Positions 29,084-39,079 of a stretch of DNA of 64,000 nucleotides are shown here, piece by piece; positions within the stretch are counted from its first letter, which is position 1, and each line of letters starts with the position of its first letter. A program made the translations under genes and the position numbers. Source of the DNA: Sulfitobacter sp. (GTDB lineage: Bacteria > Pseudomonadota > Alphaproteobacteria > Rhodobacterales > Rhodobacteraceae); the NCBI GenBank assembly GCA_017854855.1, contig JAFMGZ010000014.1, forward strand, positions 1-64,000, written 5' to 3'. The notes beneath the pieces are model-generated. The model searched no databases. It was not told the origin of the DNA and worked only from the letters and a program-made list of their open reading frames with translations.

Positions 29084-30517
29084 ATGACAGTTTCCTCACT
29101 CGGGACGGCACAACAGCTGCGCGACCCCGATTACACCCCGCCGCTGGCACAGGCGATACCGCTGGGTATCCAGCATGTGCTGGCGATGTTTGTCAGCAAC
29201 GTCACCCCCGCGATCATCGTGGCAGGGGCTGCAGGCTTTGGCTTTGGGTCCAATTCGCCGGATTTCCCCGAACTGCTCTATCTGATCCAGATGTCGATGC
29301 TCTTTGCCGGGGTGGCCACCTTGTTCCAGACGATCACGCTGGGTCCGGTGGGCGCGGGGCTGCCGATTGTGCAGGGCACCTCCTTTGCATTTATCCCGAT
29401 CATGATCCCGCTGGTTGCGGGCAAGGGCGTTGACGGACTGGCCGCCCTTTTCGGCGGCATCGTCGTGGGCGGGCTGTTTCATGCCTGCCTGGGTCTGTTC
29501 ATCGGCAAGATCCGCTTTGCCCTGCCGCCCCTGGTCACGGGGCTGGTGGTCACGATGATTGGCCTGGCACTGGTTAAGGTCGGCATCCAATATGCCGCAG
29601 GCGGCGTGCCTGCCATCGGAACCCCCGAATACGGCAGCCTGCTGAACTGGTCTGCGGCCCTGGTGGTCATCCTCGTTACCCTAGCGCTCAAATTCTTCAC
29701 CAAAGGCATGCTGTCGATCTCTGCCGTGCTGATCGGCCTCATCGTCGGCTATTTCTATGCGGTTGCCGTGGGCATGCTGTCCTTTGGCGGTGATCGCGGC
29801 GTGATCGCCAGCTTCAACAACGCGGCATGGCTGTCCTTGCCCAATCCTTTCAAATACGGGATTGAATTCTCTGCTGCCGCCATCATCGGCTTTTGCCTGA
29901 TGGCCTTCATCTCGGCGATTGAAACCGTGGGCGATGTCAGCGGCATCACCAAGGGCGGTGCGGGCCGCGAGGCCACGGACAAGGAAATCGCCGGTGCCAC
30001 CTATGCAGACGGCCTGGGCACGGCGGTCGCCGGCGTCTTTGGCGGCCTGCCCAACACATCGTTCAGCCAGAACGTGGGCCTGATCGCCATGACCGGCGTG
30101 ATGAGCCGCCACGTGGTGACCTGCGGCGCGATCTTCCTGATCATCTGCGGCTTGGTCCCCAAGGTGGGCGGCATCATCCGCACCGTCCCCATCGAGGTAC
30201 TGGGCGGCGGTGTGATCGTGATGTTCGGCATGGTGGTGGCGGCCGGTATCTCGATGCTGTCTGACGTGGATTGGAACCGGCGCAACATGGTGATCTTTGC
30301 CATCTCGCTGTCCATCGGTCTGGGCCTGCAACTGGAACCCGGCGCGGTCCAGCACCTGCCCGATACCCTGCGCATCCTGATGACCAGCGGCCTGCTGCCC
30401 GCAGCCCTGCTCGCCATTGTCCTCAACCTTGTCCTGCCCCAAGAGCTGGCCGAGGAAGCCACCGAAGAAGTCTCGGGCGGCATGAAAGGCAATGCCAAGG
30501 GCAGCCTGCCCAAGTAA
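29084..30517 (+). CDS. NCS2 family xanthine/uracil (nucleobase) permease
   Basis: PLGIQHVLAMFVSNVTPAIIVAGAAG, QGTSFAFIPIM, SAIETVGDVSGIT, NTSFSQNVGLIAMTGV. Confidence 0.93.
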   Translation: MTVSSLGTAQQLRDPDYTPPLAQAIPLGIQHVLAMFVSNVTPAIIVAGAAGFGFGSNSPDFPELLYLIQMSMLFAGVATLFQTITLGPVGAGLPIVQGTSFAFIPIMIPLVAGKGVDGLAALFGGIVVGGLFHACLGLFIGKIRFALPPLVTGLVVTMIGLALVKVGIQYAAGGVPAIGTPEYGSLLNWSAALVVILVTLALKFFTKGMLSISAVLIGLIVGYFYAVAVGMLSFGGDRGVIASFNNAAWLSLPNPFKYGIEFSAAAIIGFCLMAFISAIETVGDVSGITKGGAGREATDKEIAGATYADGLGTAVAGVFGGLPNTSFSQNVGLIAMTGVMSRHVVTCGAIFLIICGLVPKVGGIIRTVPIEVLGGGVIVMFGMVVAAGISMLSDVDWNRRNMVIFAISLSIGLGLQLEPGAVQHLPDTLRILMTSGLLPAALLAIVLNLVLPQELAEEATEEVSGGMKGNAKGSLPK

Positions 30518-30526
30518 ACCCAGAAG

Positions 30527-30561
30527 GGGGGCCGTGACCACCACGGCCCCCTCCTCTTTTT
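30527..30561 (+). terminator. Intrinsic terminator after permease
   Basis: GGGGGCCGTG-accac-CACGGCCCCC then TCCTCTTTTT. Confidence 0.88.
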
Positions 30562-30620
30562 GGCCTTAAATACCTTAGAACTGCCGCTGCCCCAAAGGCG
30601 ACCTATCGGAAAGAACACCC

Positions 30621-31844
30621 ATGTACGACCTAGCCGCCATTTCCTCCTGGATCGAATTTGCCGTCCGCTGGACCCATGTGATCGTGGGCATCGCCTGGAT
30701 CGGCTCTTCCTTTTACTTCATCGCCCTTGATCTGGGCCTGCACAGGGACCGCAACCTGGCCAGTGGTGCGGACGGCGAGGAATGGCAGGTCCATGGCGGC
30801 GGGTTTTACCATATCCAGAAATACCTGGTGGCACCGGCGCAGATGCCCGGTGATCTGGTCTGGTTCAAATGGGAAAGCTACTCAACCTGGCTCAGCGGTT
30901 TTGCCCTGCTGATCCTGGTCTATTACTTCGGGGCAGAGTTCTATCTGATTGATCCGGCTGTGGCGGATCTGACCACCTTTCAGGCGATCCTGATTTCGCT
31001 GGGCTCGCTGGCCTTTGGCTGGGTAGCCTATGACCAGATCTGCAAAAGCAGGTTTGGTGAAGACAATACGCGGCTGATGCTGTTGCTTTACGTGATCCTT
31101 GTGGGGATGGCCTATTTTTATACGTCGGTCTTTTCGGGCCGCGCGGCGCTGCTGCATCTGGGGGCGTTCACGGCCACGATCATGTCGGGCAATGTGTTCT
31201 TCACCATTATGCCCAACCAGCGCATTGTGGTGGCCGATCTGCAGGCGGGGCGCACGCCGGATGCCAAATACGGCAAGATCGCCAAACAGCGCAGCACCCA
31301 TAACAACTACCTGACGCTGCCGGTGATTTTCCTGATGCTGTCGAACCACTATCCACTGGCCTTCGCGTCAGAGGCAAACTGGATCATTGCATCGCTGATT
31401 TTCCTGATGGGCGTCACGATCCGGCATTACTTCAACTCGGTTCATGCGCGCAGGGGCAATCCGATCTGGACCTGGCTGGCCACGGCGCTGATTTTCATCG
31501 TGGTGATGTGGCTGTCCACCGCCCCGATGTTCCGCAGCCCCGAACCGGTTGAGGCGCAGGGGGCGGCGGTGAAGTTTGCTGAGGCCGAAGGTTTCGAGCA
31601 GGTCAAGAACATCGTCACCGGCCGCTGCAGCATGTGCCACGCGGCCGAGCCCGCCTGGGAAGGCATGCATTGGCCCCCAAAGGGCCTGCGTCTGGAGACA
31701 GAGCACCAGATCACCAACGCCGCCAAACAGATCTATTTGCAAGCGGGGCTGACCCATGCGATGCCGCCCGCCAACCTCAGCTATATGCAAGAGCGCGAGC
31801 GCGCGTTGATCGTGGCATGGTACCGCGAGGCGACCTCCAACTAG
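30621..31844 (+). CDS. puuD: Membrane urate hydroxylase with C-terminal cytochrome c domain
   Basis: RWTHVIVGIAWIGSSFYFIALD, GGGFYHIQKYLVAP; C-terminal heme motif CSMCH. Confidence 0.94.
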   Translation: MYDLAAISSWIEFAVRWTHVIVGIAWIGSSFYFIALDLGLHRDRNLASGADGEEWQVHGGGFYHIQKYLVAPAQMPGDLVWFKWESYSTWLSGFALLILVYYFGAEFYLIDPAVADLTTFQAILISLGSLAFGWVAYDQICKSRFGEDNTRLMLLLYVILVGMAYFYTSVFSGRAALLHLGAFTATIMSGNVFFTIMPNQRIVVADLQAGRTPDAKYGKIAKQRSTHNNYLTLPVIFLMLSNHYPLAFASEANWIIASLIFLMGVTIRHYFNSVHARRGNPIWTWLATALIFIVVMWLSTAPMFRSPEPVEAQGAAVKFAEAEGFEQVKNIVTGRCSMCHAAEPAWEGMHWPPKGLRLETEHQITNAAKQIYLQAGLTHAMPPANLSYMQERERALIVAWYREATSN

Positions 31845-31854
31845 AAAAAGGGGG

Positions 31855-31873
31855 GGTGGACGGGGCGTCCACC
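31855..31873. repeat. Intergenic palindrome GGTGGAC-ggggc-GTCCACC(TTAC)
   Basis: Perfect 7-bp stem; shares GGTGGA...TCCACCTTAC with 61175. Confidence 0.65.
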
Positions 31874-31969
31874 TTACCGGATACGCGCGCGCCGCTAGGC
31901 TGCGCTCTTGCGCCATGCGGCCTTCGAATCGGGTTCAGTCTGACGTGATCTCATGCTAGGTATAGCGTC

Positions 31970-33832
31970 ATGGCTGATAAACACCCCAACATAGGCGAAG
32001 CTGCGCGCCCCCAGACGCCGGTCATCCGACAACTGGATGACGCCGCGATCAACCGTATCGCGGCGGGTGAAGTGGTGGAGCGTCCGGCCTCGGCGGTCAA
32101 GGAGCTGGTCGAGAATGCGATCGATGCGGGGGCCACGCGGATCACGGTGGACTATAGCGATGGTGGCAAGACGCTGATCCGTGTCACGGATGACGGCTGC
32201 GGCATCGCGCCGGATGATCTGACCCTCGCGCTGTCGCGCCATGCGACCTCCAAGATTGACGGCAGTGACCTGCTCAACATCCACACCTTTGGCTTTCGCG
32301 GCGAGGCGCTGCCTTCGCTGGGGGCGGTTGGCCGTTTGACCATCACCAGCCGGATGGCGGGGATGGAGGGGGCCGAGGTCACGGTCAACGGCGGCCGGAT
32401 GGAGCAGGTGCGCCCCGCTGCCCTGAACGGCGGCACGGTGGTTACCCTGCGGGATCTGTTCTTTGCCACGCCTGCGCGGCTCAAGTTTCTGCGCACCGAC
32501 CGCGCAGAGGCACAGGCCATTGCGGATGTGGTCAAACGACTGGCCATGGCAGAGCCCTTTGTCCAATTCACCCTGCGCGATGTGTCGGGTGAGGGAACGG
32601 GCCGTGATGTGTTTCGCGTCGGCGCAGAACAGGGGGATCTGTTTGATGCCCTGCGCGGGCGGCTGTCGCAGGTGCTGGGGCGTGAATTTGCCGATAACGC
32701 CCTGCCGATTGATGCGCAGCGCGAGGGGCTGCACCTGACGGGTTTTGCCGCGCTGCCGACCTATTCGCGCGGCTCTGCGGTGACACAATATCTGTTCGTG
32801 AACGGCCGGCCCGTGCGCGACAAATTGTTGGTGGGGGCCCTGCGCGGGGCCTATTATGATTTTCTGAGCCGTGACCGCCATCCGGCGGCGGCATTGTTTC
32901 TGGACTGTGACCCGTCGCTGGTCGATGTAAACGTCCACCCCGCCAAATCCGAGGTCCGGTTTCGCGATCCCGGGTTGGCGCGCGGCCTGATCGTTTCGGC
33001 CCTGCGCCATGCGCTTGCCGAGGCGGGACATCGCGCCTCTACCACCGTGGCCAGTGCCACCTTGGGCGCGATGACGCCAGAGCCTGTGGGGGGCGCGCGG
33101 GTCTACCAGATGGACCGCCCGTCGCAGGGCGCACGCGCTGCCGCCTACCAGGGCCAAGCGCCCGGCTTTGCCGAGATGGCGGGCACCTGGGGGCGGGTGG
33201 AAACCCCGGCAGAGGACGCGCCGCAAGAGGCAGAAGGTGCGGCGACACCGGATTATCCGCTGGGCACCGCACGCGGTCAGGTGCATGAAAACTACATCAT
33301 CGCCCAGACCGCGACGGGGATGGTCATTGTCGATCAACATGCCGCCCACGAACGGCTGGTCTATGAAAAGCTCAAACGCCAGATGGCTGAGAATGGCGTC
33401 GCCGCGCAAGCCCTGTTGATCCCCGAAATCGTGGAACTGTCGGCAGGTGATTGCGCCTTGCTGCTGGATATGTCGGTTGAGATGTACCGCTTTGGTCTGG
33501 GCATCGAACCCTTTGGCGGCAGCGCCATTGCGGTGCGCGAAACCCCTGCCATTCTGGGCGAGGTCAACGCCCGCGCGCTGGTGCTGGATATTCTGGACGA
33601 ACTGTCGGATCAGAACGACAGCAATCTGTTGCAGGCCAAGATCGAAGCGATCCTGAGCCGGATTGCCTGTCACGGCTCGATCCGGTCGGGACGGCGGATG
33701 CGGGGCGAAGAAATGAACGCCCTGCTGCGCGAGATGGAGGCCACGCCCCATTCGGGCCAGTGCAACCACGGACGTCCCACCTATGTTGAACTTAAACTGG
33801 CCGATATTGAACGGCTCTTTGGACGCACATGA
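31970..33832 (+). CDS. mutL: DNA mismatch repair endonuclease MutL
   Basis: IAAGEVVERPASAVKELVENAIDAGATRI, GFRGEALPSLGAV, HPAKSEVRF. Confidence 0.98.
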   Translation: MADKHPNIGEAARPQTPVIRQLDDAAINRIAAGEVVERPASAVKELVENAIDAGATRITVDYSDGGKTLIRVTDDGCGIAPDDLTLALSRHATSKIDGSDLLNIHTFGFRGEALPSLGAVGRLTITSRMAGMEGAEVTVNGGRMEQVRPAALNGGTVVTLRDLFFATPARLKFLRTDRAEAQAIADVVKRLAMAEPFVQFTLRDVSGEGTGRDVFRVGAEQGDLFDALRGRLSQVLGREFADNALPIDAQREGLHLTGFAALPTYSRGSAVTQYLFVNGRPVRDKLLVGALRGAYYDFLSRDRHPAAALFLDCDPSLVDVNVHPAKSEVRFRDPGLARGLIVSALRHALAEAGHRASTTVASATLGAMTPEPVGGARVYQMDRPSQGARAAAYQGQAPGFAEMAGTWGRVETPAEDAPQEAEGAATPDYPLGTARGQVHENYIIAQTATGMVIVDQHAAHERLVYEKLKRQMAENGVAAQALLIPEIVELSAGDCALLLDMSVEMYRFGLGIEPFGGSAIAVRETPAILGEVNARALVLDILDELSDQNDSNLLQAKIEAILSRIACHGSIRSGRRMRGEEMNALLREMEATPHSGQCNHGRPTYVELKLADIERLFGRT

Positions 33833-35070
33833 TTGAAATCGCAGGCCAGACCTATCTTTTTGACGACCCTGTCGTGATTACCGCGCTGATCGGTGCGGCG
33901 GTTGTGCTGTTGATCCTTGCGCTGCTGATCATCGCCATCCGCGCGGCGGGCAGATCGGCCCGGATGGCCGCCCCCCTGGCCCAGCATATGCAGATCCTGG
34001 GCGGTCACGTTCAGCAATTGGGCGCAGGCCAAGAGCAGCTGCGCGGTGGGTTGCAGATGGTGTCCGACACCCAGGCCAATGCGCAGGCGCAGCTGATCCA
34101 GAGCATGGAAGCACGGTTGCAGGCCGTACAGCAGAACATGCAGGACCGGCTGGCGGACAATGCCACCCGTTCGGCCCGATCACTGAGCGAGATGCAGGAG
34201 CGGATGAACCAGACCCTGCACGGATCGTCCAAACAGACCACCAACAGCCTGACGCAGCTGCAAGAGCGGCTGGCGGCGATTGACAAGGCACAGGACAATA
34301 TCACCAAATTGTCTGGCGATGTCCTGAGCCTGCAGGACATCCTGAGCAACAAGCAGACGCGCGGCAGCTTTGGTGAAATCCAGCTGCATGACATCGTCTC
34401 CAAGGCGCTGCCGGCCAATGCCTATTCGCTGCAATCCACGCTGTCCAACGGCAAGCGGCCCGATTGCCTGATCCATCTGCCCAACCCCCCCGGCCCCATC
34501 GTGATCGACAGTAAATTCCCGCTTGAGGCCTATGAGGCGCTGCGCCGGGCCGAAACCGATCACCAGCTCAAGGAGGCCGCCCGCGCCATGCGTCTGGCGG
34601 TCAGGGCGCATATCGATGCGATTTCGTCCAAATATATTCTGGATGGCGAGACGGCGGATGGGGCGCTGATGTTCCTGCCCTCAGAGGCGGTCTATGCGGA
34701 GTTGCACGCCAATTTCGGCGATGTGACACGCTATGGTTTTGAAAAGCGGGTCTGGATCGTATCGCCCACGACCTGCATGGCGACGCTGAACACCATGCGC
34801 GCGATCCTCAAGGACGCGCAGATGCGTGAACAGGCGGGGGCCATCCGCAAGGAACTGGGCTTGTTGCATTCGGATGTGGAACGGCTGGTGACACGGGTTG
34901 GCAATCTGGACCGTCATTTCGGGCAGGCCCGTAAAGATGTGGAAGAGATCCTGATCAGTTCAGAGAAGGCGGCGAAACGCGCAGGCCGCCTGCATGACTT
35001 TGATTTTGAGGAGCTGGCAGCAGATCCCGTGGTCAGCACGGTTGTGCCGCTGACCAAATCAGACGCCTGA
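33829..35070 (+). CDS. rmuC: DNA recombination protein RmuC
   Basis: Coiled-coil N-terminus then RGSFGEIQLHDIV, IVIDSKFPLEAYEAL, FLPSEAVYAEL. Confidence 0.94.
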   Translation: MIEIAGQTYLFDDPVVITALIGAAVVLLILALLIIAIRAAGRSARMAAPLAQHMQILGGHVQQLGAGQEQLRGGLQMVSDTQANAQAQLIQSMEARLQAVQQNMQDRLADNATRSARSLSEMQERMNQTLHGSSKQTTNSLTQLQERLAAIDKAQDNITKLSGDVLSLQDILSNKQTRGSFGEIQLHDIVSKALPANAYSLQSTLSNGKRPDCLIHLPNPPGPIVIDSKFPLEAYEALRRAETDHQLKEAARAMRLAVRAHIDAISSKYILDGETADGALMFLPSEAVYAELHANFGDVTRYGFEKRVWIVSPTTCMATLNTMRAILKDAQMREQAGAIRKELGLLHSDVERLVTRVGNLDRHFGQARKDVEEILISSEKAAKRAGRLHDFDFEELAADPVVSTVVPLTKSDA

Positions 35071-35212
35071 ACCTGAATGTTTCCAGTCGCTTGGGCCGTT
35101 TCGTGCGTAAATTGGCCCGGCTCACAATTATTTGCAACTTTTCAGTTCTCGCCGCGTGGTTTATTCGCGCTAGGTCCACCACGTGTAAGTCTGAACAGGA
35201 AAACCCGACCCC

Positions 35213-36529
35213 ATGCCATTTGAAGAACCGACCCTCGCCCCGTCTGGCAGCCAGACCCGACGCAAGATTGCCGTGATCGGCGCAGGTATCACCGGCATGG
35301 GTGCCGCACACCGGCTGGCCGACCGGCATCAGGTGGCCCTGTTTGAGGCAGGGCACCGTCTGGGCGGGCATGCGCGCACGATCATCGCGGGCAAGAACGG
35401 CGATCAGCCGGTGGACACCGGATTTATCGTGTTCAACTACGCCAATTATCCGCATCTGGCGGCCCTGTTCAAAGAGCTGGATGTGCCTGTGGTCAAATCC
35501 AACATGAGCTTTGGGGCGTCGATTGACGGGGGCCGGTTCGAATATGCGCTGACCAGTCTGGACGCGGTCTTTGCCCAGCGTCGCAATGCGCTTAATCCTA
35601 AATTCCTGCGGATGATCCGCGACATCGTCAAGTTCAACAACAAGGCTGTTGATCTGGCCAAGGACAGATCACTGACCATCGCGGAATTTCTGGAGGTGCT
35701 GGGGACGGGCAGCTATTTTCGGGATTATTACCTGTCGCCGCTGTCGGGTGCTATCTGGTCCACGCCCACGGAAAAGATCATGGATTTCCCCGCCTATGCG
35801 ATGATCAACTTTTTCGAGAACCACGCGCTGCTGGGCTATTCCGGACAGCATCAGTGGTACACTGTGCAGGGTGGTTCGCAATCCTATGTGACACGGCTGG
35901 AGGCGGCGATGCGGCGCAAGGGCGTTGATATTCGTCTCAACGCCGCCGTGCAGGGCGTGCGCCGCCTGGAACAGGGCGCAGAGGTCAAGACCGTGAGCGG
36001 CGAATGGGAACATTTCGACGAGGTGATCTTTGCCACCCATTCCGATGACACGCTGGCGATCCTGATGGACGCGGATGCGACCGAGCAAAAGGCGCTGGGC
36101 GCGGTCAAATACCAGCCCAATGACATCACGCTGCATGCCGATACCTCGATCATGCCCAAGCGGCGCAAGACCTGGGCCTCTTGGGTCTATACCGAAGACC
36201 GCAATGCGATGTCGGACCGGATCGACCTGACCTATTGGATGAACTCTCTGCAGCCCATCCCGATGGATGATCTGCATTTCGTGACCCTGAACACCAAACG
36301 CACCATCCGCGAGGACCTGATCTATGATCAGGTGACGCTGCGCCATCCGGTCTATGACCTGGGCGCGCTGGCGGCCCAAGAGGAAATTGCCGCCCATAAC
36401 GGCACGCGCAACACCTGGTTTTGTGGCGCATGGATGCGCAATGGTTTCCACGAGGACGGGCTGGCCACGGCGATGGAAGTGGTCGACCAGATCGAGGCGT
36501 CCGCGGATATGGCGATGGCAGCGGAGTGA
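35213..36529 (+). CDS. FAD-dependent oxidoreductase (NAD(P)/FAD-binding, amine-oxidase-like)
   Basis: IAVIGAGITGMGAAHRLA dinucleotide-binding motif, GLATAMEVVDQI C-terminus. Confidence 0.9.
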   Translation: MPFEEPTLAPSGSQTRRKIAVIGAGITGMGAAHRLADRHQVALFEAGHRLGGHARTIIAGKNGDQPVDTGFIVFNYANYPHLAALFKELDVPVVKSNMSFGASIDGGRFEYALTSLDAVFAQRRNALNPKFLRMIRDIVKFNNKAVDLAKDRSLTIAEFLEVLGTGSYFRDYYLSPLSGAIWSTPTEKIMDFPAYAMINFFENHALLGYSGQHQWYTVQGGSQSYVTRLEAAMRRKGVDIRLNAAVQGVRRLEQGAEVKTVSGEWEHFDEVIFATHSDDTLAILMDADATEQKALGAVKYQPNDITLHADTSIMPKRRKTWASWVYTEDRNAMSDRIDLTYWMNSLQPIPMDDLHFVTLNTKRTIREDLIYDQVTLRHPVYDLGALAAQEEIAAHNGTRNTWFCGAWMRNGFHEDGLATAMEVVDQIEASADMAMAAE

Positions 36530-37284
36530 TGTCGCGCGTCGATCATATTGCGGGGCACACCTTTCATGGGCGCAAGGGCGCTGTTGAAAACGCCTTTCGC
36601 TATTCGATCGACTATGTGTTGTGTGATGCGGAGGCTGACGTGCAGACCCCGCGCCTGTTCGGGCGTAACCGCGCGGGCCTCACGTCCTTGCAAGACAGTG
36701 ATCATGGCGGCGCGCCAAAGCAGGGTAGGGGTGCGGCATGGGTGCGCGATGTGCTGGCCGCCCACGGTATCGCAGGCGTGCGCAAGATCGAGCTTCTGGC
36801 GCAGCCAAGGGTGTTGGGGCATGTATTCAACCCGGTCAGTTTTTGGCTCTGCCGGGACGGACAGGGTGCGTTGATTACGGTGATTGCCGAGGTGTCCAAT
36901 ACCTATGGCGACCGGCATTGCTATCTGTGCCACCATGACGATTTGCGCCCGATCACGCCGCAGGACCATCTGGGCGCGACCAAGATTTTCCATGTCTCGC
37001 CATTTCAGCCGGTCGAGGGGAGCTATACCTTTCGCTTTGATATCACGCAGACGCGCGTGGGTGTCTGGATTGACTATAGTGCGGGCAATGGCGGGCTGAT
37101 TGCCACGCTGACGGGCAAGCGCAAGCCGCTGAGCAATGCAGCCATCCTGCGCGCCATGCTGCGCCGCCCCTTTGGCGCGCGGCGGGTTCTGGCACTGATC
37201 CACTGGCAGGCGCTGAAACTGTGGTGGAAAGGTGCGCCATTCCGCAACCGCCCAGAGCCCCCCAAACAAGAAGTCACCCGATGA
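36529..37284 (+). CDS. DUF1365 domain protein
   Basis: HTFHGRKGAVENAFRYSIDYVL, LGHVFNPVSFWLC, EVSNTYGDRHCYL, KIFHVSPFQPVEGSYTF. Confidence 0.93.
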   Translation: MSRVDHIAGHTFHGRKGAVENAFRYSIDYVLCDAEADVQTPRLFGRNRAGLTSLQDSDHGGAPKQGRGAAWVRDVLAAHGIAGVRKIELLAQPRVLGHVFNPVSFWLCRDGQGALITVIAEVSNTYGDRHCYLCHHDDLRPITPQDHLGATKIFHVSPFQPVEGSYTFRFDITQTRVGVWIDYSAGNGGLIATLTGKRKPLSNAAILRAMLRRPFGARRVLALIHWQALKLWWKGAPFRNRPEPPKQEVTR

Positions 37285-38519
37285 CGTCCATCCGGGCGCA
37301 GCGATTGCCGTCATATGCATTGTTCGCGGCCCTTTTGTCGGCGGCGGGCCTGCCGATCTATATTCATGCGCCCAAATTCTTTGTGGATGAATATGGGGTC
37401 TCTTTGGCCGCATTAGGGTCTGTTTTATTCGGGCTGCGCCTGTTGGATGTGGTCCAAGACCCGCTGCTGGGGCGGCTGTCGGAACGGTTGCGGCACCGGC
37501 GCGGGTTGGCGGTGGCGATGGGCGCGGCGGTGATGGCGCTGGCGATGATCGGGCTGTTTGCCGTGGCACCACCCGTGCAGCCGTTGATCTGGTTCGGGGC
37601 GATGCTGACGCTGGTGTTCTCTGGCTTCAGCTTTCTGACCATCTGTTTTTATGCCCAAGGGGTGGCCAAGGCCGACAGCCTGCCGGGCAGTGGCCATCTG
37701 GCGCTGGCCCGCTGGCGTGAAACCGGGGCCTTGCTAGGGGTTTGTGTGGCCTCTGTTGCCCCTGTGGCACTGGGGGCGTTCATGGGTGCGCCTTTCGCGG
37801 GATTCGCCGTGGGCTTTGCGGTGCTGGCACTGGCAGCGGTTTTGGGCATGGCGGGCGAATGGCGCGACAGCGGGCTGCCGGCCTCAACCGGGTTTGGCAC
37901 GGTGTTGCGGGACCCGCTGGCACGCAAACTGCTGTTGATCGCGCTGGTCAATGCAGCACCTGTTGCGGTCAGTTCGACATTGTTCCTGTTTTACGTCGAA
38001 ATTGCACTGGATGCGCCGGGCTGGGAGGGCGTATTGCTGCTGCTGTTCTTTTTGTCCGCAGCGGTGGCAGCCCCGTTTTGGGGGATGCTGGCGGAACGCT
38101 TTGGCGGCAAACCTGTGCTGCTGTCTGCGATGGTTCTGGGCATTGTCGCCTTTGGCGGCGCGTTGTTTCTGGGGACGGGGGACGCGGTTTGGTTTGCGCT
38201 GATCTGTGTAGCCTCTGGGGCGGTACTGGGTGCTGACCTGACGCTGCTGCCTGCGATGTTCGCCACGCGTATGGCAAAAATATCACCCTCTGCGGCCGAA
38301 GGGTTCGGACTATGGTCATTTGTATCCAAGTTCACATTGGCTTTGGCGGCAGTCACCCTACTTCCCCTGTTAGAGACTGCAGGGCTGAGGTCTGGATCGG
38401 CGGATAATCCGGTTCAGGCGGTCAATCTGCTCGTTATGCTTTATGCGGGCGTGCCCTGTGCATTGAAACTGATCGCAATCGCGCTGCTGAGCCGCGTCAA
38501 GGGACTGGAGGAGGGCTGA
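37281..38519 (+). CDS. MFS transporter (GPH-like)
   Basis: FVDEYGVSLAALGSVLFGLRLLDVVQDPLLGRLSERLRHRRG; ~12 hydrophobic segments. Confidence 0.9.
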   Translation: MTSIRAQRLPSYALFAALLSAAGLPIYIHAPKFFVDEYGVSLAALGSVLFGLRLLDVVQDPLLGRLSERLRHRRGLAVAMGAAVMALAMIGLFAVAPPVQPLIWFGAMLTLVFSGFSFLTICFYAQGVAKADSLPGSGHLALARWRETGALLGVCVASVAPVALGAFMGAPFAGFAVGFAVLALAAVLGMAGEWRDSGLPASTGFGTVLRDPLARKLLLIALVNAAPVAVSSTLFLFYVEIALDAPGWEGVLLLLFFLSAAVAAPFWGMLAERFGGKPVLLSAMVLGIVAFGGALFLGTGDAVWFALICVASGAVLGADLTLLPAMFATRMAKISPSAAEGFGLWSFVSKFTLALAAVTLLPLLETAGLRSGSADNPVQAVNLLVMLYAGVPCALKLIAIALLSRVKGLEEG

Positions 38520-39079
38520 TGGAAAATCTGATTTTCATATTGATCGGCATTCTGCTGGCCGTGGGCGCAATGGTCATGCGCCGCCGCTATGCCGAGTTTT
38601 ATGGCCAGACCCCCGAAGATTATGAGGATGGTTTTCCCAACTTTGACCTCAAGACCCACCTGAGAGGTGACATGGTCTGCGAGGGGATGATCTTTGGCCC
38701 GATGGGGCGGATGACCAGCACCTTTACCGCCGAATTTCACATTGCATGGGATGGCGACAGGGGCGTGATGGACGAATTGTTCCACTACAACGACGGCTCA
38801 AGCCAAAAGCGCCAGTGGATCATCACCATCGGCCAGGATGGCCAGTTCCAGACCGAGGCGGAGGATGTGCCAAAGGGCGGCAAGGGCACCCAGGCGGGGC
38901 CGGCGGTTGAAATGCGCTATGCCATCCGGATGCCGGAAAGCGCGGGCAGTCATGTTCTGGATGCAGTCGACTGGATGTACCTGACGCCCAACGGGGCGAT
39001 CATCAACCGCAGCCAGTTTCGGAAATTCGGATTCAAGGTGGCAGAATTGGTCGCGACCATTCGCCCAAGGGAGAGATGA
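38519..39079 (+). CDS. DUF3833 family protein
   Basis: FDLKTHLRGDMVCEGMIFGPMGRMTSTFTAEF ... DWMYLTPNGAIINRSQFRKFGFKVAEL. Confidence 0.85.
   Translation: MENLIFILIGILLAVGAMVMRRRYAEFYGQTPEDYEDGFPNFDLKTHLRGDMVCEGMIFGPMGRMTSTFTAEFHIAWDGDRGVMDELFHYNDGSSQKRQWIITIGQDGQFQTEAEDVPKGGKGTQAGPAVEMRYAIRMPESAGSHVLDAVDWMYLTPNGAIINRSQFRKFGFKVAELVATIRPRER

Noticed and set aside
31895-33769. 624-aa minus-strand ORF antisense to mutL
   Set aside because: Shadow ORF of mutL; no recognisable protein features.
35071-35212. RpoE/ChrR-type promoter upstream of the FAD-oxidoreductase cluster
   Set aside because: Looked for TGATCC-type -35 elements; none seen by eye.
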